In this document: positions 1 through 9,141 of the stretch, one piece after another
How positions within the stretch are numbered: the first letter of the stretch is position 1
Layout of the letters: every line of letters starts with the position of its first letter
From: Pseudomonadota bacterium
GTDB lineage: Bacteria; Pseudomonadota; Gammaproteobacteria; Burkholderiales; Ferrovaceae
DNA length: 64,000 nucleotides
Reading direction: 5' to 3'
Assembly: GCA_021805445.1 (NCBI GenBank)
Contig: JAJZFH010000007.1
Span: forward strand, 1-64,000
Made by a program: the position numbers and the translations under genes
The notes under the pieces: generated by a model
Told to the model about the DNA's origin: nothing
What the model saw: the letters and a program-made list of their open reading frames with translations, nothing else
Databases searched by the model: none

Positions 1-102
1 AAAGCAGAGATTCTATCAGGAACCCATGAACCTGACAAGTCTCAAGCCAATGAACATCGTCGTTACCTCTCGAAAGGCGGATATTTCTGTTCGGCACTGT
101 AA
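1..102 (+). CDS. Possible 3' end of an unidentified gene cut by the window start
   Basis: The first plus-strand frame is open from the window edge to a TAA at 100-102, giving about 33 residues that end in YFCSAL. It would be convergent with the DUF5666 gene, with an 8-base gap. I do not recognise the residues, and a second plus-strand frame is also open past this point, so this may be non-coding. It is listed only because nothing else explains the first 110 bases. Confidence 0.2.
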   Translation, partial: KAEILSGTHEPDKSQANEHRRYLSKGGYFCSAL

Positions 103-110
103 CAGTCCCG

Positions 111-1811
111 TCAATTGGAATCGTCCTGAGCGATGGCGTTGACCTGATACTGACTGCCTGAAGGCGTCATCAATACATCGACGTTGTCTCCATTACCAAA
201 TCCCTGTGGCAGGGAAACGCCACTACCAAGTACCAGGGAAAGACCGTTCAAATTGAAAACACTACTCCCCGAGACATAATTGTAGACGACTCCGCTGATT
301 TCCAGAGTACCCGAGGAAAGATTGGGGTTCGTGATATTCCAGAAACTGACCCCATAAGCCGATAAGGCCTGTGGGGAGACTGCGGTGGCTTCCAGTTCCA
401 CAAGGGCACCATTGACCAGATTGGCGACAGTCCCGTTGCTAAAGGAAGCAACGGCCGACAATGTCACTTGCTGCGGAGAACCGCTGAACGGTGTGAGGGT
501 AAATGTTCCCTGGGAAGGGTTATATTGGCTGACCTTCCCCAGATAGTCCACTACCTCGTCTGCAGGGGGGCTGGGATAGACCGTAATGGAACTCGCCAAG
601 ACCATATTCCCCTGAATGGTCCCCTGTACAGCAACATAAATATTTTTTTGCAAAGCGGACAAAGGGGCGGTGGCGCCATTGACGGAGGTGAGTACCGTAC
701 CACTGTTCGTGATAACCGGAGTCCCACGAATGACGAAATTCCCCGTCGATATAAATTCACTGATGGTTCCGGACAAGGTAGCAGGGGTCTGGATATAAGG
801 AGACAGCGTTCGAACGGAAACTTCACCCGTCGTGGAATCGATGACCCCCTTGAGCGTAACGTACTGACCTGCCGCTAGTCCCCCCCCCTGATTGGCGCCA
901 TTGACCAGGATTCCATCCACTTGGAACTGGTTTCCCTGCACGGCCGACACCAGACCAGACAGCGTGATATTGCCGCTCATGCCCGGCAAGACTGTGCTGA
1001 CCTGAAGGGCTCCGGCAACTAAAGGCGTGGTTCCGGAGGGTGTCTGACTCCAGATATTGACCCATTGTCCATTTTTGAGTGCTCCTACGCCCAATGTTTG
1101 ATTTGAAAATGGACTGGAGAACCGGGTACCGGTATTGAAAGAAAACGGAATTCCATTGACTGTGAAAGTACTCTGGGACGGATTCCACTGGGCCAAAGGA
1201 CCACTGACCCGGGTGATGGGAAGGTTGCTGGGCATCAACTTGATCAGTGTGGCCTGAACAAAAGGCGTTCCAGAAGAAGTGATGCCTGGAACACCTTGCA
1301 CTTGCACCCTATCGTTGAGTTGTATGGCGCCCATGCCCGCATATCCGATGAAAAAGGTATTCGGCAGGGAGGACGCAGCGGAATTCACGACGACTTCCAT
1401 GCCATTGACGATCAAGGTGCCTGCCGTCGGATTGACACTCGTCACCACCCCTACCAGCGCCGGGTTGATCCATACTGAAGTTGGATTGCCCTGGGTATCG
1501 GTCTGAATATTCAGTTGACCTCCCAAAGGGACTTTCATGGCAGTAACCGGAATACTGGGTTGGGTGGTGGATTCTGCTGTGTATCGTGGAGTAGCGCTAT
1601 TATAGGCAATCCCATCCATCACCAGACTGCCAAACCCGGTGACCGTTCCGGCAACCACTCCGGTTCCTCCCGTTCCTACCCCGCCAGCCACCTGGGTCCC
1701 ACCACCACAGGAACTCAGGGTGAAAATCAGCAAGGACAGTCTCGCCTTGTTCAGCACATCGCTAAAGACTTTCGGATCCCGGAAACGGAAAGAAAGCATG
1801 GAAGAATTCAC
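111..1811 (-). CDS. DUF5666 repeat lipoprotein
   Basis: The protein has 566 residues from a GTG start at 1811. The N-terminus carries a signal peptide with a lipobox ending LSSC at about residues 32-35, followed by a Gly-rich linker, so it is most likely a lipid-anchored envelope protein. The rest is built from about six to seven beta-rich repeats with the pattern G-x-V/I, then a gap, then F/L-x-V/L-N/D-G (for example TLIVNG, TFTVNG, QFQVDG, VFNLNG), typical of DUF5666. The function of the family is unknown. The gene overlaps the stop of the DUF6502 gene by 4 bases (GTGA), implying translational coupling. Codons for QGGGL contain nine consecutive G on the coding strand (880-888). The start could be a few codons downstream at MLSFRF. 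Confidence 0.8.
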   Translation of the reverse strand: MNSSMLSFRFRDPKVFSDVLNKARLSLLIFTLSSCGGGTQVAGGVGTGGTGVVAGTVTGFGSLVMDGIAYNSATPRYTAESTTQPSIPVTAMKVPLGGQLNIQTDTQGNPTSVWINPALVGVVTSVNPTAGTLIVNGMEVVVNSAASSLPNTFFIGYAGMGAIQLNDRVQVQGVPGITSSGTPFVQATLIKLMPSNLPITRVSGPLAQWNPSQSTFTVNGIPFSFNTGTRFSSPFSNQTLGVGALKNGQWVNIWSQTPSGTTPLVAGALQVSTVLPGMSGNITLSGLVSAVQGNQFQVDGILVNGANQGGGLAAGQYVTLKGVIDSTTGEVSVRTLSPYIQTPATLSGTISEFISTGNFVIRGTPVITNSGTVLTSVNGATAPLSALQKNIYVAVQGTIQGNMVLASSITVYPSPPADEVVDYLGKVSQYNPSQGTFTLTPFSGSPQQVTLSAVASFSNGTVANLVNGALVELEATAVSPQALSAYGVSFWNITNPNLSSGTLEISGVVYNYVSGSSVFNLNGLSLVLGSGVSLPQGFGNGDNVDVLMTPSGSQYQVNAIAQDDSN

Positions 1812-2752
1812 CGAGCAGGATCATTGTCCAGAGTTTCATCCACTTGAGCAGAGGACGACTCAGACAGGGGGGCATCCCAGAAATAGGATCCAAAACGAAT
1901 TCGGTACAAGGCCCGCGGATCATTTCGTTCTTTCTCGTAGAGCAGGCTGCTTTCGCGGATTATTTCGCTGCGCACCTGAGACCAGAGTTTTTGAGACAGT
2001 TGGGCAAGTTTGGCCGCAGATTCAGGAGTCAGCCCACTGACGAAGACGCTTTGTTCCAAGCGAGGCTCATGACCTTTGATATTACTGACGGCGGCGGAGA
2101 CATGATCCCCCAGATTTCCGGAAAACAATTCCATGAGTTCAGCGGAACCCGCTGGAGGCACAAATCCCCTGGGAGAAGGAATGACCCAGTCTTGCCCCTG
2201 TTTTTTCTTGATGGTCACCAATCCCAGGCGAACCAATTCGGAAAGCACTGTGTAGGGATGGACATCTTGAGTGATCTGACGCACCAGTGTTTCAAAGGAG
2301 ATTTCATCACCAATGCGTAACAAGGATTTTGGATTTTTGAAGCGATCGCGATAGAGTGGATTTTGTATCCAATGAGAGAATACCTGACTGCTCAAGGAAA
2401 CTTTTCGCGCAATTCGATCCCCCATGCCATTTTCACGCCAATAACGCACATCCTTGCGATGAACCCCACTCAGCAAACTCAGAGCAGAGTCCGTATCTTT
2501 GCAATGGGCTTCCTCAAGTTCGCTTTGAGCTTGTTCAATGAAAGTTTGCTTGAGTACAGCAGCAAAACGCACATAATCCACCCCGCAGGACAGGAGCAAG
2601 CGTATCATTGGGGCCATAATATGGGTCACGGCCTCCAGCGCGTCCTCGGCAGCAGGAAGCGTGGCACTGGACGGGCTTGGAGAGGGAAGTTGACGCGGAG
2701 GTCTGCCCATGGCGATGAATTGGCTAAGTAGTGTGGTTTTTCGAGTTGTCAA
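1808..2752 (-). CDS. DUF6502 family protein
   Basis: The product has 314 residues, no signal peptide and no membrane segment, so it is predicted cytoplasmic. Residues from about 36 onward (AEDALEAVTHIMAPMIRLLL, then YVRFAAVLKQTFIEQA) match my recollection of DUF6502 proteins. The following helices (LLSGVHRKDVRYWREN and YTVLSELVRLGLVTIKK) look like paired winged-helix units, which suggests nucleic-acid binding; this is inference. The called start is TTG at 2752. An in-frame ATG at 2710 is a good alternative, and neither has a clear ribosome site. The TTGACA that includes the TTG could instead be a promoter -35 element. It lies directly upstream of, and overlaps, the DUF5666 lipoprotein gene. 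Confidence 0.75.
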   Translation of the reverse strand: MTTRKTTLLSQFIAMGRPPRQLPSPSPSSATLPAAEDALEAVTHIMAPMIRLLLSCGVDYVRFAAVLKQTFIEQAQSELEEAHCKDTDSALSLLSGVHRKDVRYWRENGMGDRIARKVSLSSQVFSHWIQNPLYRDRFKNPKSLLRIGDEISFETLVRQITQDVHPYTVLSELVRLGLVTIKKKQGQDWVIPSPRGFVPPAGSAELMELFSGNLGDHVSAAVSNIKGHEPRLEQSVFVSGLTPESAAKLAQLSQKLWSQVRSEIIRESSLLYEKERNDPRALYRIRFGSYFWDAPLSESSSAQVDETLDNDPAR

Positions 2753-2803
2753 GGTTCATTATTTAGCATTTTAACAGACTTTCAACGATTGTCATTTCTA
2801 ACC

Positions 2804-4090
2804 ATGTCTCAACTACATCTTTTCCTCTTGGAATTGTCCTCCCAACTCGGCACCCGTTTCCTGCTGGTGGTCTGCCTGGGGTTTTTGACAGGACTGGAAT
2901 TTCGTGAATATCTTCTCACGCGCCACCTGGAACATCCGCTGGCCATGGGTTCATCCCGTACCTATGCATTTATCGCAGCACTGGGATTCCTTCTCTATTA
3001 TCTGAATCCGACAGGTCTGCTCTATCTCGGCGGCATGTTGTTTCTGATCACGTTGTTCGTGCAGTTCTATCATCATAAATTGCAAGTGGGTCAGAAAGGT
3101 ATCCATCAATTCCTGATCGGTATGCTGGTCTACACCTATGGGCCGAGTTCTCAATTTTTTCCACTCTGGTTCCTGATTCTGGTTTTTGTCACCGTGGTCC
3201 TGATCTTGGGCGCCCGCCCCTTGACCCATCACTTGATTGCGACCATGGATCGCCTGGAATTGCTGACCTTATCCAAATTCCTGCTGCTCTCTGCGGTGAT
3301 CCTTCCCCTCCTGCCCAAGGAATACCCGTTCAAAAACTTACCCCTCACACCCTTTTCGGTATGGATGGCGGTTGTCGTGATTTCCGCTATTTCCTATGCG
3401 GGTTATCTGTTGCGCCGCTATGTGTTCAAGAGAAGCGGCTATCTGTTGACTGGACTGCTTGGAGGAATCTACTCCAGCACCGCCACCATTGTGGTCTTGG
3501 CTCGGGCCTCGGCGCCCCCCTCCGCCCCTCTCGCCCAGATCCATGGGGGAATCCTGGGTGCTGTGGGCATGATGTACGGCCGATTGTTGCTGTTGGTCCT
3601 GTTAATGGCCCCCACGCTACTTCCGTACTGTGCCTTGCCCCTTCTGGGAGGAGGCATGATTGCCCTGGGTCTCGCCTGGCTCAGCCAACGTAAAACAGAC
3701 AGGAAGATCCCCGACACCCTGGACAATGTATCCAGCGACAATCCTCTGGCGCTGCGTACGGCATTGCTTTTTGCTCTTCTGTTCGTGCTCATGACTGCCC
3801 TGACCCATTTCGTCCTGCAGGATTTTGGTTCAGGTGGAATAGAAATTTTAGCCCTGGTGATTGGTGTTACCGACATCAATCCTTTCATCATGTCATTGCT
3901 CAACAATTCTCGCCACGATCTGGCTCTCACGCAGAGTGCGGGCGCATTGATCATGGCGGCGGGCAGCAATATCCTGTTGGAAAGCGGATACACCCTGATT
4001 TTGGGGAACCACGCACGCAATCGGGGGATTTTTCTGAAACTATTGGGACTGGGAGGAGCGACCTTGCTCTTCGGGCTCGGGATATTCTGA
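2804..4090 (+). CDS. MgtC/SapB family membrane protein with DUF4010 domain
   Basis: The protein has 428 residues and is almost entirely hydrophobic, with about eleven to twelve membrane segments. The N-terminal part has the MgtC/SapB-like pattern (LGFLTGLEFREYLL, a conserved arginine further on, and GILGA-type glycine-rich helices). The C-terminal half matches DUF4010 (SAVILPLLP, then GLLGGIYSSTATIVVLAR, then VTDINPFIMSL). The family is predicted to be an inner-membrane transporter or ion-homeostasis protein with unknown substrate. I chose ATG 2804 over a TTG at 2789 because the shorter product begins like the family. It is divergent from the DUF6502 gene and convergent with the GH57 gene, with only 17 bases between stops and no visible terminator. 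Confidence 0.75.
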   Translation: MSQLHLFLLELSSQLGTRFLLVVCLGFLTGLEFREYLLTRHLEHPLAMGSSRTYAFIAALGFLLYYLNPTGLLYLGGMLFLITLFVQFYHHKLQVGQKGIHQFLIGMLVYTYGPSSQFFPLWFLILVFVTVVLILGARPLTHHLIATMDRLELLTLSKFLLLSAVILPLLPKEYPFKNLPLTPFSVWMAVVVISAISYAGYLLRRYVFKRSGYLLTGLLGGIYSSTATIVVLARASAPPSAPLAQIHGGILGAVGMMYGRLLLLVLLMAPTLLPYCALPLLGGGMIALGLAWLSQRKTDRKIPDTLDNVSSDNPLALRTALLFALLFVLMTALTHFVLQDFGSGGIEILALVIGVTDINPFIMSLLNNSRHDLALTQSAGALIMAAGSNILLESGYTLILGNHARNRGIFLKLLGLGGATLLFGLGIF

Positions 4091-4107
4091 GGAATTCACA
4101 CGTTTCG

Positions 4108-6117
4108 TCAACTTGACCATGCCGTCAGGGTCATCAACAGGTTCCGGACGGGGGCCTCAAAATCGGTAAAGGTCAACGTCACAGCCTGCATGATTTTTTC
4201 AAAACCGGCTTCCGATTGAGAAACACTGTGGCAGGGACGAGAAATAACTCGACAGGGCACATCGCAACATAGGGTGATGCCTCCCCCCAGAACCTCATCG
4301 CGCAGGACCAACTGGGTCACTCCGTTGAGTTCGATGTCCTGACCAAACCCACCAGGGATGCTTCCGGTAAATTCGAAACGACCCGCCGGGCCATCGCAAC
4401 TGGGCATGACCAGATTGAGTTCGATTTCGAACGTTGACCAGAATACAGGGTCAGGATGCTCATAGCGGACCAGCAACGCGTGCGCCAGAAGAGAAATTTC
4501 TTTATGGGCCCCCTGTGCCCTGCCCATGAATTTCACCCCTGAATCTGTTTCACCCCCACGGATCTCGTCATATTCCAGTAGAAGTCGTTCTCCATCCGTC
4601 CGGGAATAGTCGGTAAAAAGTGCACGCCGGGTCGAATCAAAGATCAAGTCTCCTGCAGTCAGGGGATGTCTGAACTGCACCTTTTCGTGGGGATTTCCAA
4701 CGCCCGCGGTGGCATCCACCTTTATGGGTTGAGTCAGAACTTTGGCATGGTAATGCTCCCGCTGACGAGTCAACGTATCTGCAAAATTATGGGACAGTTC
4801 GTAGGCATCCAACTCCAGCACATGGGCTGGACCACCGCTGGAAACGATCGCTTGAATCTTGCCATTCTGGAGAATTATTTCGTCGTTGCCATCCAGATCC
4901 AGATCATAGCGGGCCAAGGCAGGACGCGGGTGATGCCGGTCGAGATCCCCCTCCAGTTGTAGTAGGGCACGATACAGGGCGCGTCGCAGATGCGGAAGAT
5001 AAAGCCCTCCGAACAAGCCATGCCAGTAGGCGTCATTGGCTTGCGTTTCATACAGCAGACGACGGCGTTCTGCGGTCTGCTGTGTCGCAGGCAGCGCGTG
5101 GAAACGGGTGGACAGTCCCAGCATCCGTTTATGCAGGTGATTGGCTTCCGGATAGCGCATCATGAAGTTTCGCCAGATCCCGCCGCGCAAAAAAGGTCGA
5201 TCCTGAACATAAGTCTGCTCATTCCGTGCCCGTTCCACCAGATGGGCATAGTGTTCTCCGGCTTGGGCTGGCAAGGTCCACTCATTCATTTCGATGTACG
5301 AGGTGGTGGGCAGATAAACCGGCCCCCGGGTCGCATTCTGGGCATGGTAACGCGCATAGGTCATGGGTTCGATGAAGGGAGAATTGAGAACCCCTTGGAT
5401 GAACTGTTCCAGCCATCCTTTTTCATAGACCCATTCATAGGTTTCCGGCCAGATACCAAATTTCTCAATGTCATCGAAATAGATCGCAGCCTCCATGCGA
5501 TCCTCCCGTGCCATACCCTCCAGATAACCAACGACTTCATTGGCCGGTGTAAAGGGGATACGGTAGCGCAGTCCCTCGGCAATGGGAAATATATCGAGTC
5601 TTTCCCCGCCCTCTTCCGTGCTGAAATAACCATTCAAGCGCTCTGCAGGCACTCCGGCACAAAGAAAATGATAGTCGTCCACCGTGACATAGCGTACCCC
5701 ACTCTGGTGTAGCGCGGATACCACAGAAGATTCCCAGACCCGTTCGGTGAGCCAGGAACCCCTCGGTTCCACCCCGAAACAATCGTGGATTCGTTGGGAC
5801 AGGAATTGCACCTGACCCCGTCGGTCTGCCTCGGGAATGGCGGCCAGGACCGGCTCGGCATAACCCGCCGTAAAGAGTTCGGCCTGCCCACGCTGAACCA
5901 TGATTTTGAGCAACTCCATGTCTTCCGGGTCATGGATCAACCATTGGTCCAGCAACCAACCACTGACGTGCAGGGCAAAGGGAAATTCAGGAAAACGGGC
6001 CATCAAGCGCAAAAAAGGGCCATAACACCGCTGATGGGCATCGGCGAGGACAGAAGGGAAGTTGCCGACGGGTTGATGCGCATGGACCCCCATCAGGAAA
6101 GCAATTTTTTTTGGCAT
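4108..6117 (-). CDS. GH57 4-alpha-glucanotransferase-like enzyme with C-terminal DUF1926-type domain
   Basis: The enzyme has 669 residues and resembles the GH57 4-alpha-glucanotransferase of Thermococcus litoralis over its full length. GH57 motifs are visible in order: VHAHQP near residue 11; a likely nucleophile Glu125 in WLTERVW; FDDIEKFG at about 214-221, with the likely acid/base Asp; and then GGIWRNF and DAYWHGLFGGLYLPHLR. The C-terminal third is the beta-sandwich found in this subfamily (SQSEAGFEKIMQ near the end). It should transfer or trim alpha-1,4-glucan chains in the cytoplasm. I chose ATG 6117 over TTG 6132, which overlaps the upstream stop. It is the last gene of the apparent glgC-GH57-GH57 operon, which points to glycogen remodelling. 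Transferase versus amylase activity cannot be decided here. Confidence 0.85.
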   Translation of the reverse strand: MPKKIAFLMGVHAHQPVGNFPSVLADAHQRCYGPFLRLMARFPEFPFALHVSGWLLDQWLIHDPEDMELLKIMVQRGQAELFTAGYAEPVLAAIPEADRRGQVQFLSQRIHDCFGVEPRGSWLTERVWESSVVSALHQSGVRYVTVDDYHFLCAGVPAERLNGYFSTEEGGERLDIFPIAEGLRYRIPFTPANEVVGYLEGMAREDRMEAAIYFDDIEKFGIWPETYEWVYEKGWLEQFIQGVLNSPFIEPMTYARYHAQNATRGPVYLPTTSYIEMNEWTLPAQAGEHYAHLVERARNEQTYVQDRPFLRGGIWRNFMMRYPEANHLHKRMLGLSTRFHALPATQQTAERRRLLYETQANDAYWHGLFGGLYLPHLRRALYRALLQLEGDLDRHHPRPALARYDLDLDGNDEIILQNGKIQAIVSSGGPAHVLELDAYELSHNFADTLTRQREHYHAKVLTQPIKVDATAGVGNPHEKVQFRHPLTAGDLIFDSTRRALFTDYSRTDGERLLLEYDEIRGGETDSGVKFMGRAQGAHKEISLLAHALLVRYEHPDPVFWSTFEIELNLVMPSCDGPAGRFEFTGSIPGGFGQDIELNGVTQLVLRDEVLGGGITLCCDVPCRVISRPCHSVSQSEAGFEKIMQAVTLTFTDFEAPVRNLLMTLTAWSS

Positions 6118-6128
6118 GACAAACTCGT

Positions 6129-7838
6129 TCAAGGATGGATGTTACGTCGCATGGCCCCTCCCGCCTCCTGACCGCGACTTCCCCGGCTGAAAGGAAGGGA
6201 CAGAACGCGGGGAGGGTCAAGGGACAGAAGTTGATAAAGGGTCGTCAAGTTCAGGCGATAGAGCCGGTCAAATAATTGGACGCTCTCGGCCGTGTTGTAA
6301 TCTCCAAACCACCAGAACCAATCAGATCCTTCGCATACCGCCAGTTGATGACTGACTTTACGTTGTTGCTCGGGAGACAAGGTGGGGAGAACGCGATCAT
6401 AGGCTACCTTGGCCTCTACCAGCAGGTCCCAAGCCGCATTCTTGTCGGGATTACCCATCCAGGTGGTCAAGGATCCGTAAACCCAACTGCCTGCCACCAC
6501 ATGCTTCAGGACAGGCAAGTCCATTCCGTCGGATTGCTGGCACAAGGTAGAAAAGGTGACTGGGCGTATCACAGGGTGAGAATCCAGCGCTTGATAGAGG
6601 TAGTCGAGAAAGTAATAACCGTTGTAAGGATAGTATTCCCAGGCATTTTCCCCATCCAGAATGACCGTGACCACCGGATCACGGTCTTCAGGCGTGGATT
6701 CCAGAATCCCTTCCAGTTGATGAATGAAGTCCTCGGCTGCGTTTTTGCCATCCCATTGCGCATACTCAAACCCGATCAGATCCGAAAGTCGGTCATCCCG
6801 AAAAAAAACCCGCAACTCATGGCCTTCGGTTTTGAACAGATAGGGTTGATAAAGCCACTGTTCTTTAGGTGGCGTGTCCTGTTCCCAGGTTAGACGCAGA
6901 GTCTTGGCCAGAACGTTTTCACTGCTGGCGGTCCATCCCACACCTTGTGTGGCAAACATTTCCAGAGTGGCGGTGGATAGAGCCCCTTCTCCCGGCCAGA
7001 ATCCCGCTGGGTTTTGGTCAAACTGTCCATGATAGGCATCGAGTGCTTTCCGGATGTGATCGATGGCCCGGTTTTCTCCTCCTGGATAAAAAGGATGTCG
7101 AGGCAAGGCCAAATGAGGTACGGCTTCTCGCGCTGTGGCAAAGTCCAGGAGAAGTGGAAGGATGGGGTGAGTATTGGGTGTCGTGGACAGTTCCACTTTT
7201 CCGGACTCCTGGAGTGCTCGATAACGCGGCAAAATCGAATTCAGGGTTTCGCCGATCAACGTATTCAGGGCCTGCCGATCTGCCAGGGTGTAACCTCCGC
7301 CTTGCGCCATCAGGCGACCCAGGAGGGGAACCGTCTGGCGCAGGCTTTCCCCCATCCAGGCAAGGTGATACCAAACCAGCAGGTCTGCCAGAAACTGTCC
7401 TGAAACGTAGAGCGCAGGCTCTGCATCGTCTTTCTGGAAACGTTGGATACAGTCACGCAATCGAGCATAACCGGGAAAAGGATCGATCATCTTGGGGGCA
7501 TAACAACGTAGACAGGTCCCGATCAGAGAATGGCGTTCTGCCAATGAAAGATCTTCCAACGAAGGGGCGACCAGCCAGCGCAAGAGGGGGTCACGCCAGA
7601 CTCCGGAATGAAATTGTTCCGCATAATCCACCAACTGATCCATCAGAGACGGAACCAGATTCACCACGACCGGCAGAGTCGGATAACGCTCCAGATGAGC
7701 CGCCATGTCCGTATAATCTTTCAAGGCATGCAGATAGGTCCAGGGTAGTTCAAATTCCCGGGTCAGTGCGTTGCGATAATCCGGCTGGTGCATGTGCCAG
7801 CACAAGATAAGTCTCAGAGTACGTGTCTTTTCCATCAT
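6129..7838 (-). CDS. GH57 glycoside hydrolase (alpha-amylase/amylopullulanase-like)
   Basis: The protein has 569 residues from ATG 7838. The longer open frame would run into glgC and has no family match before this point. GH57 signatures are LCWHMHQP near the N-terminus, a FWPGEGALS stretch at the usual position of the catalytic Glu, and VTVILDGENAWEYY at the position of the catalytic Asp. It belongs to the COG1449-type branch, distinct from the glucanotransferase-like GH57 immediately downstream. There is no signal peptide, so it should act on internal alpha-glucan. It lies 19 bases after glgC, and a GGAGCAC ribosome-site candidate sits about 14 bases before the start. Substrate and bond specificity (alpha-1,4, alpha-1,6 or both) are not readable from sequence. 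Confidence 0.85.
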   Translation of the reverse strand: MMEKTRTLRLILCWHMHQPDYRNALTREFELPWTYLHALKDYTDMAAHLERYPTLPVVVNLVPSLMDQLVDYAEQFHSGVWRDPLLRWLVAPSLEDLSLAERHSLIGTCLRCYAPKMIDPFPGYARLRDCIQRFQKDDAEPALYVSGQFLADLLVWYHLAWMGESLRQTVPLLGRLMAQGGGYTLADRQALNTLIGETLNSILPRYRALQESGKVELSTTPNTHPILPLLLDFATAREAVPHLALPRHPFYPGGENRAIDHIRKALDAYHGQFDQNPAGFWPGEGALSTATLEMFATQGVGWTASSENVLAKTLRLTWEQDTPPKEQWLYQPYLFKTEGHELRVFFRDDRLSDLIGFEYAQWDGKNAAEDFIHQLEGILESTPEDRDPVVTVILDGENAWEYYPYNGYYFLDYLYQALDSHPVIRPVTFSTLCQQSDGMDLPVLKHVVAGSWVYGSLTTWMGNPDKNAAWDLLVEAKVAYDRVLPTLSPEQQRKVSHQLAVCEGSDWFWWFGDYNTAESVQLFDRLYRLNLTTLYQLLSLDPPRVLSLPFSRGSRGQEAGGAMRRNIHP

Positions 7839-7857
7839 AGGCAGAATCAGAGTGCTC

Positions 7858-9141
7858 CTAACCGGGGTGATAATTGCGTTGATTGAGCATTTCAGCAGTG
7901 ATGAGCGTGATACCGTTTTCCGAAACGTAGAAACGTTCCTGATCTTGTATCGGATCCATGCCTGCCACCAACCCTTCGGGGATGATACAGCCACGGTCGA
8001 CCACCACCCGTTTCAACCGTGCATCCTTACCTATCCGAACATTGGGCAAGATCACCGCATCTTCCACCAAGGCATTGGCATTGACATGAACATCTGAAAA
8101 CAACACAGAGCGGCGTACCACTCCCCCGCTGATGATATTGCCCCCGGAGATCAGCGAATCCACGGCGTATCCACGTCGTTCGTCTTCGTCAAAGACGAAT
8201 TTGGCGGGGGGAAATTGCTCCTGATAGGTCCAGATTGGCCAGTTCTTATCATAAAGATTGAGGTCGGGAATGACCTTGGTCATTTCCATGTTGGCATCCC
8301 AGTAGGCATCCACTGTCCCCACATCGCGCCAGTAAGGGGCCGTGTCCGGTTCGCACACGCAACTTTCTTCAAAAGGTTGCGCAAAGACGCGATGGCGCGG
8401 GACCAGCCAGGGGATCAGATCATGACCAAAATCATGGGTGGAGGTGTCATCCTCTGCATCGCGGATCAATTGATCCAGAAGGAAATCGGCACTGAACACG
8501 TAGATCCCCATACTGGCCAAGGCCCGACTGGGGTCCTCGGGCAGAGGGTTGGGATGTTCGGGTTTTTCATCGAAAGCCACGATCCGTCTTTCGGTATTGA
8601 CCGTCATGACGCCAAAGGCCGAGGCTTCCTCGACGGGTACCGTCAGGCAGGCAATGGTCATATCCGCCTGAGTGCTGACATGAGCCGCCAGTAACTTGCC
8701 ATAGTCCATCTTGTAGATATGATCGCCAGCCAGAATGATGATGTGGCGTGGAGCATGTCCCCGCAGGATGTCGATATTCTGGTAGACCGCATCTGCAGTC
8801 CCCTTGTACCACTCTTCTTGCATACGCTGCTGGGCCGGAAGCAGTTCCACGAACTCATTGAACTCACCGCGCAGAAAACTCCATCCATGCTGGATATGCT
8901 GAATCAGGCTATGTGCTTTGTATTGGGTCACGACCCCGATACGACGGATGCCGGAATTGATGCAATTGGAAAGGGGGAAATCGATGATACGAAACTTGCC
9001 TCCGAACTGGACGGAAGGCTTGGCTCGCCACTTGGTCAGGTCCTTCAGTCGGGAACCCCGGCCACCTGCCAAAATGAGGGCCATGGTGTTCTTGGTCAGT
9101 ACGCTGATGAATCGTTCAGAAGCAATATCACGGGGGCTCAT
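7858..9141 (-). CDS. glgC: Glucose-1-phosphate adenylyltransferase
   Basis: GlgC converts glucose-1-phosphate and ATP to ADP-glucose, the committed step of bacterial glycogen synthesis. The 427-residue length matches the family (E. coli about 431). The N-terminal nucleotidyltransferase loop LAGGRGSRLKDLTKWRAKPS and FGGKFRIIDFPLSN are diagnostic. LAGDHIYKMDY follows as the catalytic metal and substrate region, and a left-handed beta-helix region with hexapeptide-like repeats lies near the C-terminus. The start ATG 9141 has an AGGAG site 6 bases upstream. The open frame extends a further 70 codons upstream but crosses the promoter region and has no family similarity. It is divergent from glgB and is followed by two GH57 genes. 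Confidence 0.96.
   Translation of the reverse strand: MSPRDIASERFISVLTKNTMALILAGGRGSRLKDLTKWRAKPSVQFGGKFRIIDFPLSNCINSGIRRIGVVTQYKAHSLIQHIQHGWSFLRGEFNEFVELLPAQQRMQEEWYKGTADAVYQNIDILRGHAPRHIIILAGDHIYKMDYGKLLAAHVSTQADMTIACLTVPVEEASAFGVMTVNTERRIVAFDEKPEHPNPLPEDPSRALASMGIYVFSADFLLDQLIRDAEDDTSTHDFGHDLIPWLVPRHRVFAQPFEESCVCEPDTAPYWRDVGTVDAYWDANMEMTKVIPDLNLYDKNWPIWTYQEQFPPAKFVFDEDERRGYAVDSLISGGNIISGGVVRRSVLFSDVHVNANALVEDAVILPNVRIGKDARLKRVVVDRGCIIPEGLVAGMDPIQDQERFYVSENGITLITAEMLNQRNYHPG

Noticed and set aside
468-878. 136-codon plus-strand open frame opposite the DUF5666 gene
   Set aside because: Arg-rich shadow of the repeat-bearing lipoprotein frame; the lipobox and repeats support the minus strand.
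2752-2803. A small gene or riboswitch between the DUF6502 and DUF4010 genes
   Set aside because: The spacer is about 50 bases, AT-rich and without stems or a credible open frame; it most likely holds divergent promoters that I cannot define.
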